NCBI GenBank assembly: GCA_011389575.1
Contig: JAABUB010000008.1
Coordinates: 1 to 60,154, forward strand
Length of the DNA stretch: 60,154 bases
Direction: 5' to 3'
Source: Desulfotignum sp.
GTDB lineage: Bacteria; Desulfobacterota; Desulfobacteria; Desulfobacterales; Desulfobacteraceae
The translations under genes were made by a program, and so were the position numbers. Below, in pieces: positions 15,900 to 25,243 of the stretch. The notes beneath the pieces are model-generated. The model saw nothing but the letters and a program-made list of their open reading frames with translations, was not told where the DNA came from and ran no database searches. Each line of letters begins with the position of its first letter. Positions within the stretch are counted from its first letter, which is position 1.

Positions 15900-17045
15900 C
15901 TATCGCCCCACAATGGTGCGGCCGATGATCATCTTTTCGATCTCCTTGGCCCCTTCGTAGATCTCCAGCACCTTGGCTGCCCGGTAAAAGCGTTCAATAT
16001 CATAGTCGTCAAAATACCCGTATCCGCCGTGAAGCTGCAATGCCTCATCCACCACTTCCACGGCGATGCGGGATGCATACAGCTTGGCCATGGCTGTCAC
16101 ATGGGTGTCGGGCGTGCCGTTGTCCAAAAGCCAGGCTGCCTTGTACATGATGTTTCTGGCCAGTTCGATCTTCACGGCCATGTCCGCAATTTTGAACTGT
16201 ACCCCCTGGAAACTGCCGATGGGTTTTCCGAACTGTTTTCTGCCCTTTACATGCTTCACCGCCATGTCCAGGGCCCCCTGGGCCAGTCCCACGCCATGGG
16301 CGGAAACATAGGCCCGGCTGCGGTCAAAAAACGCCATGAGCTGCTGGAATCCGTTACCCGGCGTGCCGATGAGATTGTCTTCCGGCACCCGGACATTGTT
16401 CAGGTACACTGCTGCCGTGTCCGAGCACCGCAGCCCCATTTTGCCGTGCATGGGCTCGGCTTTATAGCCTTTGCGGTCGGTTTCCACGGTAATGATGCTG
16501 TGGCGTTTCGACCGGGAGGCGTTGTCCGGATCCGTCAGGCAGAAGATGAGCATAAACGTGCCTTTGGTGCCGTTGCCGATCATCACCTTGGAGCCGTTGA
16601 GCACCCATTCACCGCCGTCTTTTACTGCAGTGGTGGTGGCGGACAGGGTGTCGGATCCGGCATCCGGCTCGGTGATGGCAAAGCCCATGACCCCGTCCCC
16701 GTTGAATATGGGGTCTAAAAACCGTTTGCCCTGTTCGTCTGTGCCAAAAAGCAGGAACTCTTCCGCCCCGAATGTCAGGGAACACAGCTGCTGGCTGATA
16801 CCGGGATCCACCTTCCACAATTCTTCAAGCACAATGGCCTGCTCCAGATATCCCAGTCCGGGACCGCCGAATTTTTCCGGGACAAACAGCCCGATAAGGC
16901 CCAGCTCCTTTGCTTTGTTTACGATCTCATCCGGATAGGTTTCCGTCAGGTCCAGTTCCCGGCCCACCGGTGCCAGTTCCCCCCTGGCAAACTCCCTGGC
17001 TGCTTTTTGAATTGACTTCTGCTCTTTTGACAATAAAAAATCCAC
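15900..17045 (-). CDS. Acyl-CoA dehydrogenase
   Basis: Flavin-dependent acyl-CoA dehydrogenase of 381 aa, typical length. Features in order: N-terminal helical domain, GFAITEPDAGSDTLS (FAD/substrate region, about residue 133), the GKMGLRCSDTAAVYLNNVRVP segment split over residues 205-225, and the C-terminal LHGGYGYFDDYDIERFYRAA region, whose tail holds the residues around the usual catalytic position. It forms a two-gene unit with the carboxyltransferase upstream. In the proposed pathway it would oxidise 3-(2-aminophenyl)propionyl-CoA or a related acyl-CoA; glutaryl-CoA- or butyryl-CoA-dehydrogenase-like roles remain possible. Confidence 0.93.
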   Translation of the reverse strand: MDFLLSKEQKSIQKAAREFARGELAPVGRELDLTETYPDEIVNKAKELGLIGLFVPEKFGGPGLGYLEQAIVLEELWKVDPGISQQLCSLTFGAEEFLLFGTDEQGKRFLDPIFNGDGVMGFAITEPDAGSDTLSATTTAVKDGGEWVLNGSKVMIGNGTKGTFMLIFCLTDPDNASRSKRHSIITVETDRKGYKAEPMHGKMGLRCSDTAAVYLNNVRVPEDNLIGTPGNGFQQLMAFFDRSRAYVSAHGVGLAQGALDMAVKHVKGRKQFGKPIGSFQGVQFKIADMAVKIELARNIMYKAAWLLDNGTPDTHVTAMAKLYASRIAVEVVDEALQLHGGYGYFDDYDIERFYRAAKVLEIYEGAKEIEKMIIGRTIVGR

Positions 17046-17156
17046 TGATCCCCCTCCTTGTCCATACCGTGTTTTATGTCATTGCCTGTATCATATTCCC
17101 GCACACCCCCACCTTACCGGGCCTGTAACATTGTCTTTCATTCCGGGCCATGGCAA

Positions 17157-18716
17157 TTATAAGGGAATATTTCCATGCCGCCGGAAAGGTGCGGGCCGTT
17201 TTTTGTTTTTGAGCATGGCCAGGCCCTTTATGATCTGGCTTCTGGTTTCAGATGGTGTAATGATTTTGTCCACCAGCATGTTGGAGGCAGCATGAAATGG
17301 GTTGGAATACCGGTAATTATATTCCTGAATCTTTTTGTCCTTGAAATCTTTTGGGTCATCCGCCTCCTGGATCTCTTTGCGATAGATGATATTAATGGCT
17401 GCATTGGTGTCCAGCACCACCAGCTGGGCCACGGGCCAGGCCATCATCAGGTCCACCCCCATGCCGGCACAGCACATGGCCATGACCGCCCCGCCGTATT
17501 CTTTTCGCAGGGCCAGGGTAATCTTGGGCACGGTGGCTTCTGCATAGGCATACAGCATTTTGGCCCCGTGCCGGATAATGCCGGCATATTCCTGTTTTAC
17601 GCCGGGAAAATATCCTGGTACATCCACCAGATTCACAAGCGGAATGTTAAAACAGTCACAGAAGCGGATGAACCGGGCTGCCTTGTCTGCTGACTGGTAA
17701 TCCAGGCATCCGGCCATGACCGAGGGCTGATTGGCCACAATGCCCACGGTATTTCCGTCCATGCGGGCAAAACCGGTGATGATATTGCGGGCAAATTCCG
17801 GCAGGACCTCTAAAAATGCGTGGTTGTCCACAATTTCTTCTATTACCTTATGCATGTCATAGGCTTTTTTAAAATCAGCCGGTACGATATCGGTGAGCGT
17901 CGGATTTTTGCGTGCTGCATCATCGTCACAGGGAAATGCGGGGGGGGCCTGTTCATGGTTCACCGGCAGAAAGCTGAGCAGATACCGGATCAAACTGATG
18001 CTGTCCTCTTCGGATCGGGCCACAAAATGGGCCTGCCCGGTTATTCTGCTGTGCACATCCGCCCCCCCAAGCTCCTCTAAGGTCACTTTTTCTCCCGTGA
18101 CATCATGGATCACCTTGGGGCCGGTGATCACCATCTGGCTTTGTTTTTCAATCATGACGATAAAATCGGTCAATGCCGGGGAATACACAGACACCCCGGC
18201 ACAGGGGCCCATGATACAGGAGATCTGGGGAATCACCCCGGATGCGGCCGTGTTTTTGAAAAACATGCCTGCCACCCCTTTAGAGGCAAAAAATCCCTCA
18301 TGGAGCCGGCCGCCGCCGGAATCAAACAGCCCCACCACCGGGGCTTTGACTTTCAGGGCTTCATCCATGATCCGGCAGATTTTCTGGCCATGGACCGTGC
18401 CCACGGATCCGCCCAGAACCGTGACATCCTGGGCGTAGGCAAACACAAGCCGTCCATCGATATTGCCATATCCGATCACCACGCCGTCTCCGGGTACTTT
18501 GCGTTTCTCCATGCCGAATTCCATGCACTGGCTTTCCGCCAGGTCATTGAGTTCAACAAAACTGTCTGCATCAAACAACATACCCAGCCGTTCCCTTGCA
18601 GTCAGTTTTCCGGCAGCATGGTGGCGGTCCACAGATTTTTCACCACCCCCCATCAATGCCTTTTGTTGAAGACTTTTCAGTCTTTCCAGCTCTTTTTCAT
18701 GCGATTTTGCAGTCAT
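17157..18716 (-). CDS. Biotin-dependent acyl-CoA carboxyltransferase/decarboxylase alpha subunit
   Basis: PccB/MmdA-type carboxyltransferase of 519 aa, with the crotonase-like halves: RHHAAGKLTARERL (about residue 31), FDSGGGRLHEG in the N-half and DVPGYFPGVKQEYAGIIRHGAK in the C-half (about residues 360-382). No biotin carboxylase, biotin carrier or sodium-pump subunit is encoded in the window. Such a subunit can either carboxylate propionyl-CoA-like substrates or remove CO2 from malonyl-CoA derivatives, the step needed after the mutase. It is the first gene of its unit and has an operator-bearing promoter about 90 bases upstream. Confidence 0.92.
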   Translation of the reverse strand: MTAKSHEKELERLKSLQQKALMGGGEKSVDRHHAAGKLTARERLGMLFDADSFVELNDLAESQCMEFGMEKRKVPGDGVVIGYGNIDGRLVFAYAQDVTVLGGSVGTVHGQKICRIMDEALKVKAPVVGLFDSGGGRLHEGFFASKGVAGMFFKNTAASGVIPQISCIMGPCAGVSVYSPALTDFIVMIEKQSQMVITGPKVIHDVTGEKVTLEELGGADVHSRITGQAHFVARSEEDSISLIRYLLSFLPVNHEQAPPAFPCDDDAARKNPTLTDIVPADFKKAYDMHKVIEEIVDNHAFLEVLPEFARNIITGFARMDGNTVGIVANQPSVMAGCLDYQSADKAARFIRFCDCFNIPLVNLVDVPGYFPGVKQEYAGIIRHGAKMLYAYAEATVPKITLALRKEYGGAVMAMCCAGMGVDLMMAWPVAQLVVLDTNAAINIIYRKEIQEADDPKDFKDKKIQEYNYRYSNPFHAASNMLVDKIITPSETRSQIIKGLAMLKNKKRPAPFRRHGNIPL

Positions 18717-18801
18717 GGCATATCCTTAGAAAAAATATATGATTCTGACAACCGGCTGTGAATCAATGGGTTTTACCAGTTTTTGTAACAGGCAGCATGT
18801 C

Positions 18802-18833
18802 ATTGTGTACTGTATACAATTATCCGATGTCAA
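18802..18833 (-). promoter_or_regulatory. Carboxyltransferase promoter with candidate GntR operator (site 2)
   Basis: Minus-strand TTGACA (18828-18833) is followed by the palindrome ATTGTGTAC-T-GTATACAAT (18802-18820, plus-strand reading), one mismatch from perfect symmetry. The spacing from the -35 box and the sequence TGTCAAGCA beside it match site 1 at 15835-15866. The likely -10 (TACACA, 18 bases from the -35) lies in the palindrome. The site is 86 bases upstream of the carboxyltransferase start. Confidence 0.7.
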
Positions 18834-18892
18834 GCAAATATTCAAAAATCTGAATATTTGCTATAGTAGCGTGCGCTTCTCAGGGGAGCCCA

Positions 18893-19085
18893 TGGTGGTG
18901 TCCTGTGAACGGACCGTCAGAGTCGGAGGGGGCCTGGTAAAATATACCGGGATGGTTTTCAACCAGAGGGCGGGTTGCCGCTCTTCATTGTTCTTATGCA
19001 AACAGGCCCCCGCAGATCTCGGGCCGGTCACACGGCACCATCAGGGGGCGGGTATCAAGCAGCTGAACAGGATGTGGTTACATGC
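18893..19085 (+). ncRNA. Candidate structured leader RNA, copy 2 (upstream of histidine kinase)
   Basis: Second copy of the motif at 10383-10500. Outer stem arms are 18893-18908 and 19028-19043 (one mismatch, two wobbles); the core GGACCGTCAGA is at 18911-18921 and ATCTCGGGCCGG at 19016-19027. The variable central hairpin is larger here: GGGGGCCTG (18928-18936) pairs with CAGGCCCCC (19003-19011). The 3' block ends with GGTTACATGC (19076-19085). Core sequences are conserved whereas stems change with pairing kept, the mark of a structured RNA. The whole gap 18717-19176 contains only this motif and the minus-strand promoter. Confidence 0.6.
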
Positions 19086-19176
19086 GACGGCCCCGGGCTG
19101 TTACAATTTTTGCCTGTTCTACTGGAAAAAATTCTGCTATTATTTTGGTCCCAGATACTTTTAACTGGATTTTTAC

Positions 19177-20586
19177 ATGATTCCAAAAATACCCGGTATA
19201 CAAATGACACAAATCCATCCCCTTGATTCCCTGTCTGCCATGCGCGCAAGGCTGCTCAAAGGCATGCTGATCGCCCTGTCCATATTGGGTCTGCCGGCAC
19301 TTGTCATGGCCTGTCTTGAAGCCATCGCACTGAACCAGATTGGCGGTGTGATATTATACATCGTCCTGTATTTTCTGGTGGTTGCCGCCACACTGGCCTT
19401 CACCCGCCTGCCCTTTGTGTTCAGTGCCTGCGTGATGCTGGGATGCCTGTATGTGATATCTTTTTTCAATCTGATGCATTTTTCATTTTCCGGTGCAGGG
19501 ATAGAAATTTTTTTAACCATCACTGTGCTGGCAACGGTTTTGCTGGGAATACGCAGCGGCCTTTTTGTCGGGGGCCTGTGCCTTGTTTCTCTGATCGGAA
19601 CTGGCCTGTGTTTTGTGTACGGCATGTTCCCCATAACCCCGGGAATGCCTGCCACCACGGGTCACCTGGTTTCCTGGATAACCGCTGCCGGGGTTTTCAT
19701 CCTTCTGGCCGGCACCCTTATTCTGGGTGCCGGCATGCTCCAGGAACATCTGATCCGCTCTGCTGCAACCGTGCACAGCCAGGCTGAGGCACTTGCCCGG
19801 GACGTATCAGAGCGCAAACGCCTGGAAGCCCGTATCAACCAGGCCCGAAAAATGGAATCTGTAGGCAACCTGGCAGGCGGGGTGGCCCATGATTTCAACA
19901 ATATGCTCAGCGTAATCATAGGCAATGCAGAGCTTGCCATGGACCAGACAGACCCCAATGATTTTTCCCACCACTGCCTCCAGGAAATTCTCAACGCTGC
20001 CCGGCATTCCGCAGCGGTCACCAGCCAGCTGCTGGCATTTGCCAGAAAACAGACCGCTGCTCCTGCAGTGCTTGACCTCAACCAGACCATTGAAACCATG
20101 CTCAGACTCCACAGGCGGCTCATGGGAGAAGAGATTGATCTGGTGTACAAACCGGGCAAAAATATCTGGCCCGTGAAAATGGATCCCTCACAGATCGACC
20201 AGATCCTGGCCAATTTATGCGTCAATGCCAGGGATGCGGTGTCAGATACAGGAAAAATTATTATTGAAACCGGTACAATAACCATTGACCAGGCCTTTTG
20301 CACCGAACATGCCGATGCTGTTCCCGGAGATTTTGTTCTGCTTTCCGTCAGCGACAACGGCTGCGGCATGGACGAGCAGACCCTGGACAATCTGTTTGAG
20401 CCGTTTTTCACCACCAAGGGCGTGGGCGAAGGCACCGGCCTGGGCCTTGCCACGGTCTACGGCATCGTCAGGCAGAACAACGGATTTATCACCGTTGACA
20501 GCACGCCGGGCAGCGGCACCACGTTCAACACATTTCTTCCCCGGCACCTGTCCAAAGAGGAACTGTCCACTATCGTATCACCGTAA
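19177..20586 (+). CDS. Membrane-bound sensor histidine kinase
   Basis: Histidine kinase of 469 aa. About five hydrophobic segments occupy residues 25-190 with no large periplasmic domain, then a HisKA domain (phospho-His in [11 protein letters not shown], about residue 233) and a HATPase domain with N box ([10 protein letters not shown]), G1 (DNGCGMDE), F box (FEPFFTTK) and G2 ([13 protein letters not shown]). There is no receiver or PAS domain, and no response regulator gene is in the window. The start is uncertain: neither ATG 19177 nor ATG 19204 has a good ribosome site. It is divergent from the catabolic cluster and its 3' end overlaps that of the MFS gene by 9 bases. Confidence 0.9.
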   Translation: MIPKIPGIQMTQIHPLDSLSAMRARLLKGMLIALSILGLPALVMACLEAIALNQIGGVILYIVLYFLVVAATLAFTRLPFVFSACVMLGCLYVISFFNLMHFSFSGAGIEIFLTITVLATVLLGIRSGLFVGGLCLVSLIGTGLCFVYGMFPITPGMPATTGHLVSWITAAGVFILLAGTLILGAGMLQEHLIRSAATVHSQAEALARDVSERKRLEARINQARKMESVGNLAGGVAHDFNNMLSVIIGNAELAMDQTDPNDFSHHCLQEILNAARHSAAVTSQLLAFARKQTAAPAVLDLNQTIETMLRLHRRLMGEEIDLVYKPGKNIWPVKMDPSQIDQILANLCVNARDAVSDTGKIIIETGTITIDQAFCTEHADAVPGDFVLLSVSDNGCGMDEQTLDNLFEPFFTTKGVGEGTGLGLATVYGIVRQNNGFITVDSTPGSGTTFNTFLPRHLSKEELSTIVSP

Positions 20587-21825
20587 ATGGATACTCTCCC
20601 GGCCCGTATACAGATTTTTTTCGTAAAAAAATGACCCGGCAAACAGCACTGTTGCGGCAAGCAATGCAAATACGGGCAGGATTGCCAATGCCGTGTCAAT
20701 GCCGTACATATCAGACAGATTGCCGATGACAACCGGGGCAAGACTTGAGCCAAGCAGGTGCTGAATGATGATGCTCAGGCTCAAGGAGACAGCGCAGAGC
20801 CCCGGGTGAACCACATCCTGGGTCACGGCCACACCGGAAGGAACAAATGCCACTGCAGTGATGCCCACCAGGAGCAGCACCATATACTGACCGGTTCCCT
20901 GTAAAAACCCAAAAGCGATAAACAGCAGTGTACCTGTGACCACAGAGGATACCGCAGGAAACAGGAGTCTTGCTTTTTTATTCTTTTTCATCCACGCATC
21001 TGCCAGAAATCCGCCCACGGGGGCACCGATGACGGCAAGCAGCATGATGGAGCCGGCTTTCATACTTGCCTTGTCCATGGCAATGCCGTTCATCCGGTGA
21101 AAATAGGTGGGCAGCCATGTCAGAAGTGCCGTGGTGATAAACACATTCAGGGCAAATGCCAGGTTGTTGCACAAAAGGGTGGTATTGTGGGTAAACTGCC
21201 TGGCCATATCCAGGAACTGCATTTTTGTTTCTTTGCCGGTTTTTTCCATTTTGGTGAGCTTGACGGTTTCATAGTCTTTGACAAAATAAAACAAAACCGC
21301 CAGGACCAGTCCGGGAAAAGCCACCAGTCCGAAAGCATGGCGCCAGCCAAAGTGGTGGGCGACAAACCCGCCGATGCCGATGCCCAAAGCACTGCCCAGA
21401 GGAATGGATGCATTCCACAGCCCCAGAATTCGTGCCCTTTTTTCCATGGAAAAACTGGCTGACAGCATGGCGGTGCCGCCCGGTGCATATCCGGCTTCGC
21501 CAATACCAATGGCAGTTCTGGCAGCCAGAAGCTGGGGAAATGTTTTTGTGAATGCACAGGCCAGGGTGGCCATGCTCCAGACCACCGCCATAATGGAGAT
21601 GCTTTTGGTGCGGCTCCAGCGGTCCACCAGAATGGACACAGGAAATGAAAATCCCAGAATTGACCAGTACACAACAGACACCAGAAGGCCGCACTGGGCA
21701 TCGGTCATGCCCATATCCTGTTTGAGAAAGGGAAAGAGCGACACAATGACCATCCGGTCCATGTAGTCAAACATGTACAGCAGAAACAGCAGCCAGAAAA
21801 CCGTCCAGGATCGTTTTTTCGTCAT
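20578..21825 (-). CDS. Major facilitator superfamily transporter
   Basis: Twelve-helix MFS permease of 415 aa. The A-like motif between helices 2 and 3 reads DRWSRTKS (about residue 70), and ARTAIGIGEAGYAPGG in helix 4 is typical of organic-anion/ACS-like MFS carriers. It probably moves a small organic acid, but the substrate is not predictable. The start overlaps the stop of the UroD-like gene by 4 bases, so the pair forms one transcript. Confidence 0.9.
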   Translation of the reverse strand: MTKKRSWTVFWLLFLLYMFDYMDRMVIVSLFPFLKQDMGMTDAQCGLLVSVVYWSILGFSFPVSILVDRWSRTKSISIMAVVWSMATLACAFTKTFPQLLAARTAIGIGEAGYAPGGTAMLSASFSMEKRARILGLWNASIPLGSALGIGIGGFVAHHFGWRHAFGLVAFPGLVLAVLFYFVKDYETVKLTKMEKTGKETKMQFLDMARQFTHNTTLLCNNLAFALNVFITTALLTWLPTYFHRMNGIAMDKASMKAGSIMLLAVIGAPVGGFLADAWMKKNKKARLLFPAVSSVVTGTLLFIAFGFLQGTGQYMVLLLVGITAVAFVPSGVAVTQDVVHPGLCAVSLSLSIIIQHLLGSSLAPVVIGNLSDMYGIDTALAILPVFALLAATVLFAGSFFYEKNLYTGRESIHLR

Positions 21826-22922
21826 GATGCCCGGCCTTTTTGTTCGTATTTCCCGTGTTTGCGCACCGCCTGGAACATGGCGATGCAGTTTTCAGGATTC
21901 ACCCCCGGGTGCAGGGAATTGGAAGAACAGATGATCAGTCCCCCGCCTGCGCCCCCGTCTGCAATGGTCTGAATGACCGCCGCTTCCACCTGGTCAGGTG
22001 TGCCCGAAGGCAGCAGATCCACACAGTCTATATTGCCCAGCAGGCAGATCTTGTCGCCGCAGAAGGCTTTCATCTTTTTGATATGCATGCCTGCCTGGGG
22101 TTCCAAGGGATTTATGCCGTCATAACCGGTGTCAAGTATGGTATCCATGAGGGGCCACAGGTTGCCGTCGGAATGCCTGACCACCTTCATTCCTTTTTTG
22201 TGGGCCTTGTCAACGATCTGCCGGTTATATTGGTTGACAAAGGTTTTAAAATGGTCCGGGGATATCAGCGGGCCGCTGGTGGAGGCGATATCATCTTCAA
22301 TGACCAGGACGTCGAGTCCGGCCTCGGCCAGAAGATCAAGCTGGGCCAGGTTGTACTCCAGCATCATCTGTGCCACGGCATGGACAAATGCAGGGTTGCC
22401 GACCATGTTCATCATCAGGTTTGTCATGCCCAGCAGCCGCCAGGAGCGGACAAAAATCCCCCGCATGAGCCAGAAGGTGGCCTTGCTTCCTTTGAATCTG
22501 TCCACAGCCAGGTGCAGGAGCCCCAGATCTCCGGCTGCAGGCACAGGGGGTTTATAGGCTTTCAACGCTTCCGGGGACGGAACAGGATGCCCCACAGGAA
22601 CGGGAATGCCGTGGGGGGAAAGCCTGTAGACCACATTGAATCCATCAGCGACATGGGACGCGTCCACCCGGGTTTCATGACCGGTTTCAAAGGTGGTGAT
22701 CCCGTCGACACCATAGTGTTCATGGATCATGAAAAGGGTGTCCACCAGCTTGAGTTTGTCATGGTCGTTCATGAGCCTGAAATCTTTTGGTTCAGGCAGT
22801 CCGTCAGTCAGGTGTTTGCCGATGCCGATGATGGGAGCCTCGTTTATGCCGTGGATATACAGGGGCACACAGTCAGGCTGTTTGTTTTCAAGGGCGGTGA
22901 TGATGCGTTGTCTGCCATTCAC
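21822..22922 (-). CDS. Uroporphyrinogen decarboxylase-family (MtaA-like) protein
   Basis: URO-D superfamily TIM barrel of 366 aa. In anaerobes such proteins outside haem operons are often corrinoid:CoM-type methyltransferases or demethylation enzymes rather than HemE. Conserved segments are DVLVIEDDIASTSGPLISP (about residue 205), KVVRHSDGNLWPLMD, and the C-terminal GGLIICSSNSLHPGVNPEN. A zinc-type HxC signature is not obvious. It is the first gene of a two-gene unit with the MFS carrier; AAGGAG lies 12 bases before ATG 22922. The role is unknown; a demethylation or decarboxylation linked to the transported compound is a guess. Confidence 0.85.
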   Translation of the reverse strand: MNGRQRIITALENKQPDCVPLYIHGINEAPIIGIGKHLTDGLPEPKDFRLMNDHDKLKLVDTLFMIHEHYGVDGITTFETGHETRVDASHVADGFNVVYRLSPHGIPVPVGHPVPSPEALKAYKPPVPAAGDLGLLHLAVDRFKGSKATFWLMRGIFVRSWRLLGMTNLMMNMVGNPAFVHAVAQMMLEYNLAQLDLLAEAGLDVLVIEDDIASTSGPLISPDHFKTFVNQYNRQIVDKAHKKGMKVVRHSDGNLWPLMDTILDTGYDGINPLEPQAGMHIKKMKAFCGDKICLLGNIDCVDLLPSGTPDQVEAAVIQTIADGGAGGGLIICSSNSLHPGVNPENCIAMFQAVRKHGKYEQKGRAS

Positions 22923-23225
22923 GGTTATCGCTCCTTATGGTCTGCACTGATGCCGGAAAGCATGCAGTATATGAAATTCATTTTTCGAGCACCGTTCTAG
23001 AACTGGTATATATTTTCACACAATGATTTGTCAACATCTTATCTTTGTACTGCCTGTACTGAAGTCAGGCTTGCGTTATTGTCTTTATTGTTCACCAGTT
23101 TCGAATTTTTGTAATATTCTTTCCAATAACGACTATAACACAAGTCTGACCCCGTGACTTTTCGTAATTATGTGCCGCTGTACCCAAAGATAAAAAAGTT
23201 ACCTTCTGACCCCAATATCACAACA
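22923..23225. other. Intergenic region between UroD-like gene and ABC operon end
   Basis: About 300 bases with no convincing gene. The part next to the UroD-like gene is AT-rich (GGTATATATTTTCACACAATG around 23002-23022) and probably holds its promoter. The part near the ABC operon end contains TCTGACCCC twice (23144-23152 and 23206-23214), a word often seen near REP/transposase remnants, but no transposase is recognisable here. Confidence 0.5.
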
Positions 23226-24254
23226 TCAGCAATTCCAGCAGGCCGCTGTCTGGCCGGGGCGGCGGGAGGTCAGAACCGGGGCGGTGTCACGGCAGGTCTG
23301 GGTCACATGGGGGCACCGGGACTGAAACCGGCATCCTGCCGGCGGGTCCATGGGATTGGGGGCCTCCCCCGCGCAGGTGATGCGCTGTCTGGCCCGCTGG
23401 ACCGGCGGGTCGGGCACCGGCACGGCAGACAGCAGTGCTTTGGTATACGGGTGCACCGGGGATTCATAGATCAGGTGCCGGTCTGCCAGCTCCACAATAT
23501 TGCCGGCATACATGATGGCGATGCGGTGGGATATGTGGCGCACCACAGCCAGGTCATGAGCGATAAACAGGTATGCCAGACCGAACCGGGCCTGCAGGTC
23601 CTGCATCAGGTTCACCACCTGGGCCCGGATGGACACATCCAGGGCACTCACCGGCTCATCTGCCACAATGAACTGGGGTTTCAATGCCAGGGCCCGGGCA
23701 ATGCCCACCCGCTGGCGCTGGCCCCCGCTGAATGCGTGGGGATAGCGGGCGCCTGCATCCGGCGGCAGGCCCACCAGTTCCAGAAGTTGTGCCACCTCGC
23801 CTGCCGCCTCTTTCGTATTTTTCACAAGACCGTGCACCAGAAGGGGTTCTGCCACAATATCAACAATTTTCATGCGGGGATTCAGGCTGGCGTAAGGGTC
23901 CTGGAACACCAGCTGCATGTACCGGCTTAAGGCCCGGACCATTTCTTTTCCGGCATGGGTGATCTCTTTATCCTGGAAAAAGATGGTGCCGGATGTGATC
24001 GGCACCCGGCCGAGTATGGCTCTGCCGGTGGTGCTTTTTCCGGAACCTGATTCCCCCACAAGCCCCAGGGTTTCACCGGGATGGATATCAAAACTCACCT
24101 TTTCCACTGCATGCACCTGGAGGCGTTTTCTGCCCCAGAATCCGGCCCGGCCGGCATCAAAGATTACGCGCAGATCTTTTACACAAATCAGTGGGGGGCC
24201 TGCTGCCACCTCTTTTGCCGCCCGGGATGTCACAATGTCTTTCTGGCCGATCAT
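23226..24254 (-). CDS. Oligopeptide/dipeptide ABC transporter ATPase (DppF/OppF-like)
   Basis: Second ATPase of a Dpp/Opp importer, 342 aa from ATG 24254, which overlaps the preceding ATPase stop by 4 bases (ATGA). Walker [11 protein letters not shown]-loop [12 protein letters not shown], signature FSGGQRQR, Walker [13 protein letters not shown] and the C-terminal oligopeptide-ABC domain with Cys residues [10 protein letters not shown]...C are all present; the Cys cluster is typical of the Dpp-type [4Fe-4S]-like C-terminus. It is the last gene of the five-gene operon. Confidence 0.94.
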   Translation of the reverse strand: MIGQKDIVTSRAAKEVAAGPPLICVKDLRVIFDAGRAGFWGRKRLQVHAVEKVSFDIHPGETLGLVGESGSGKSTTGRAILGRVPITSGTIFFQDKEITHAGKEMVRALSRYMQLVFQDPYASLNPRMKIVDIVAEPLLVHGLVKNTKEAAGEVAQLLELVGLPPDAGARYPHAFSGGQRQRVGIARALALKPQFIVADEPVSALDVSIRAQVVNLMQDLQARFGLAYLFIAHDLAVVRHISHRIAIMYAGNIVELADRHLIYESPVHPYTKALLSAVPVPDPPVQRARQRITCAGEAPNPMDPPAGCRFQSRCPHVTQTCRDTAPVLTSRRPGQTAACWNC

Positions 24255-25243
24255 CTGGTGTCTCCCTTTATTGCACACCAGCACGAGACATGGCGGTCAT
24301 CACCCAGCGGGGTAAGTGTCTGGGGCCGCAAACAGGCATTTTCCGCCTGGTCACACCGGGGAGAAAATGCACACCCCTGTGGGGGCGAGATCAGATCCGG
24401 CGGCACCCCGTCAATGGAAACCATGCGCTCGGTAACCACATCCAGACGGGGGGTGGCCCGGATCAACCCCTTTGTATAGGGGTGCACCGGACTGGCAAAC
24501 ACCTGGTCCGCATCCCCCACCTCCACGATACGTCCGGCATACATCACCGCCACCCGGTGGCAGAGCTGGGCCACCACCCCCAGGTCATGGGTGATGAGAA
24601 TCACCGACACCGCAAGCCGCTGCTGCAGGTCTGCCAGCAGTTCCAGAATCTGGGCCTGAATAGTCACATCCAGGGCTGTGGTGGGCTCATCCGCAATGAT
24701 AAGCCTTGGTTCACAGGCCAGGGCCATGGCAATCATCACCCGCTGGCGCATTCCCCCGGACATTTCATAGGGATATTGTTTGAGGCGTTTTTCAGGCGCA
24801 TTGATATCCACCAGCCCCAGCAGATCCATGGCCCGTTTCCGGGCCTGGTCTCTGTTCATGCCCAGGTGATGGCGCAGCACCTCGGTGATCTGGGTGCCGA
24901 TGGTAAACACCGGGTTCAACGAGGTCATGGGGTCCTGGAAAATCATGGCAATGTCCTTGCCCCGGACCTTGCGCACAAACTTTCTGCCGGCCGGGTCCAG
25001 CAGGGATTGTCCCATGAAAAAAATATCTCCGCCTTCGATCCGGCCCGGGTTGGAGATCAATCCCATCACTGCCTGGACGGCAACGCTTTTGCCGGACCCG
25101 GATTCCCCCACAATGCCCAGGGTCTGCCCATGCCCCACCTGGAAACTGACCCCCCGGGAAGCCTGGACCACCCCGCCCCGGGTGTAAAAGTTCACCACCA
25201 GGTTCCGCACTTCAAGGAGCGGTGTGTTCTGATTATCATTCAT
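24251..25243 (-). CDS. Oligopeptide/dipeptide ABC transporter ATPase (DppD/OppD-like)
   Basis: First ATPase of the importer, 330 aa. Walker [11 protein letters not shown]-loop [11 protein letters not shown], signature [12 protein letters not shown], Walker [13 protein letters not shown], and the C-terminal [14 protein letters not shown] motif. Start and stop both overlap neighbours by 4 bases, a tightly coupled operon. It energises uptake together with the DppF-like partner. Confidence 0.94.
   Translation of the reverse strand: MNDNQNTPLLEVRNLVVNFYTRGGVVQASRGVSFQVGHGQTLGIVGESGSGKSVAVQAVMGLISNPGRIEGGDIFFMGQSLLDPAGRKFVRKVRGKDIAMIFQDPMTSLNPVFTIGTQITEVLRHHLGMNRDQARKRAMDLLGLVDINAPEKRLKQYPYEMSGGMRQRVMIAMALACEPRLIIADEPTTALDVTIQAQILELLADLQQRLAVSVILITHDLGVVAQLCHRVAVMYAGRIVEVGDADQVFASPVHPYTKGLIRATPRLDVVTERMVSIDGVPPDLISPPQGCAFSPRCDQAENACLRPQTLTPLGDDRHVSCWCAIKGDTR

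Noticed and set aside
23144..23214. Insertion sequence marked by repeated TCTGACCCC
   Set aside because: Only the short word repeats; no transposase, terminal inverted repeats or target duplication are visible.
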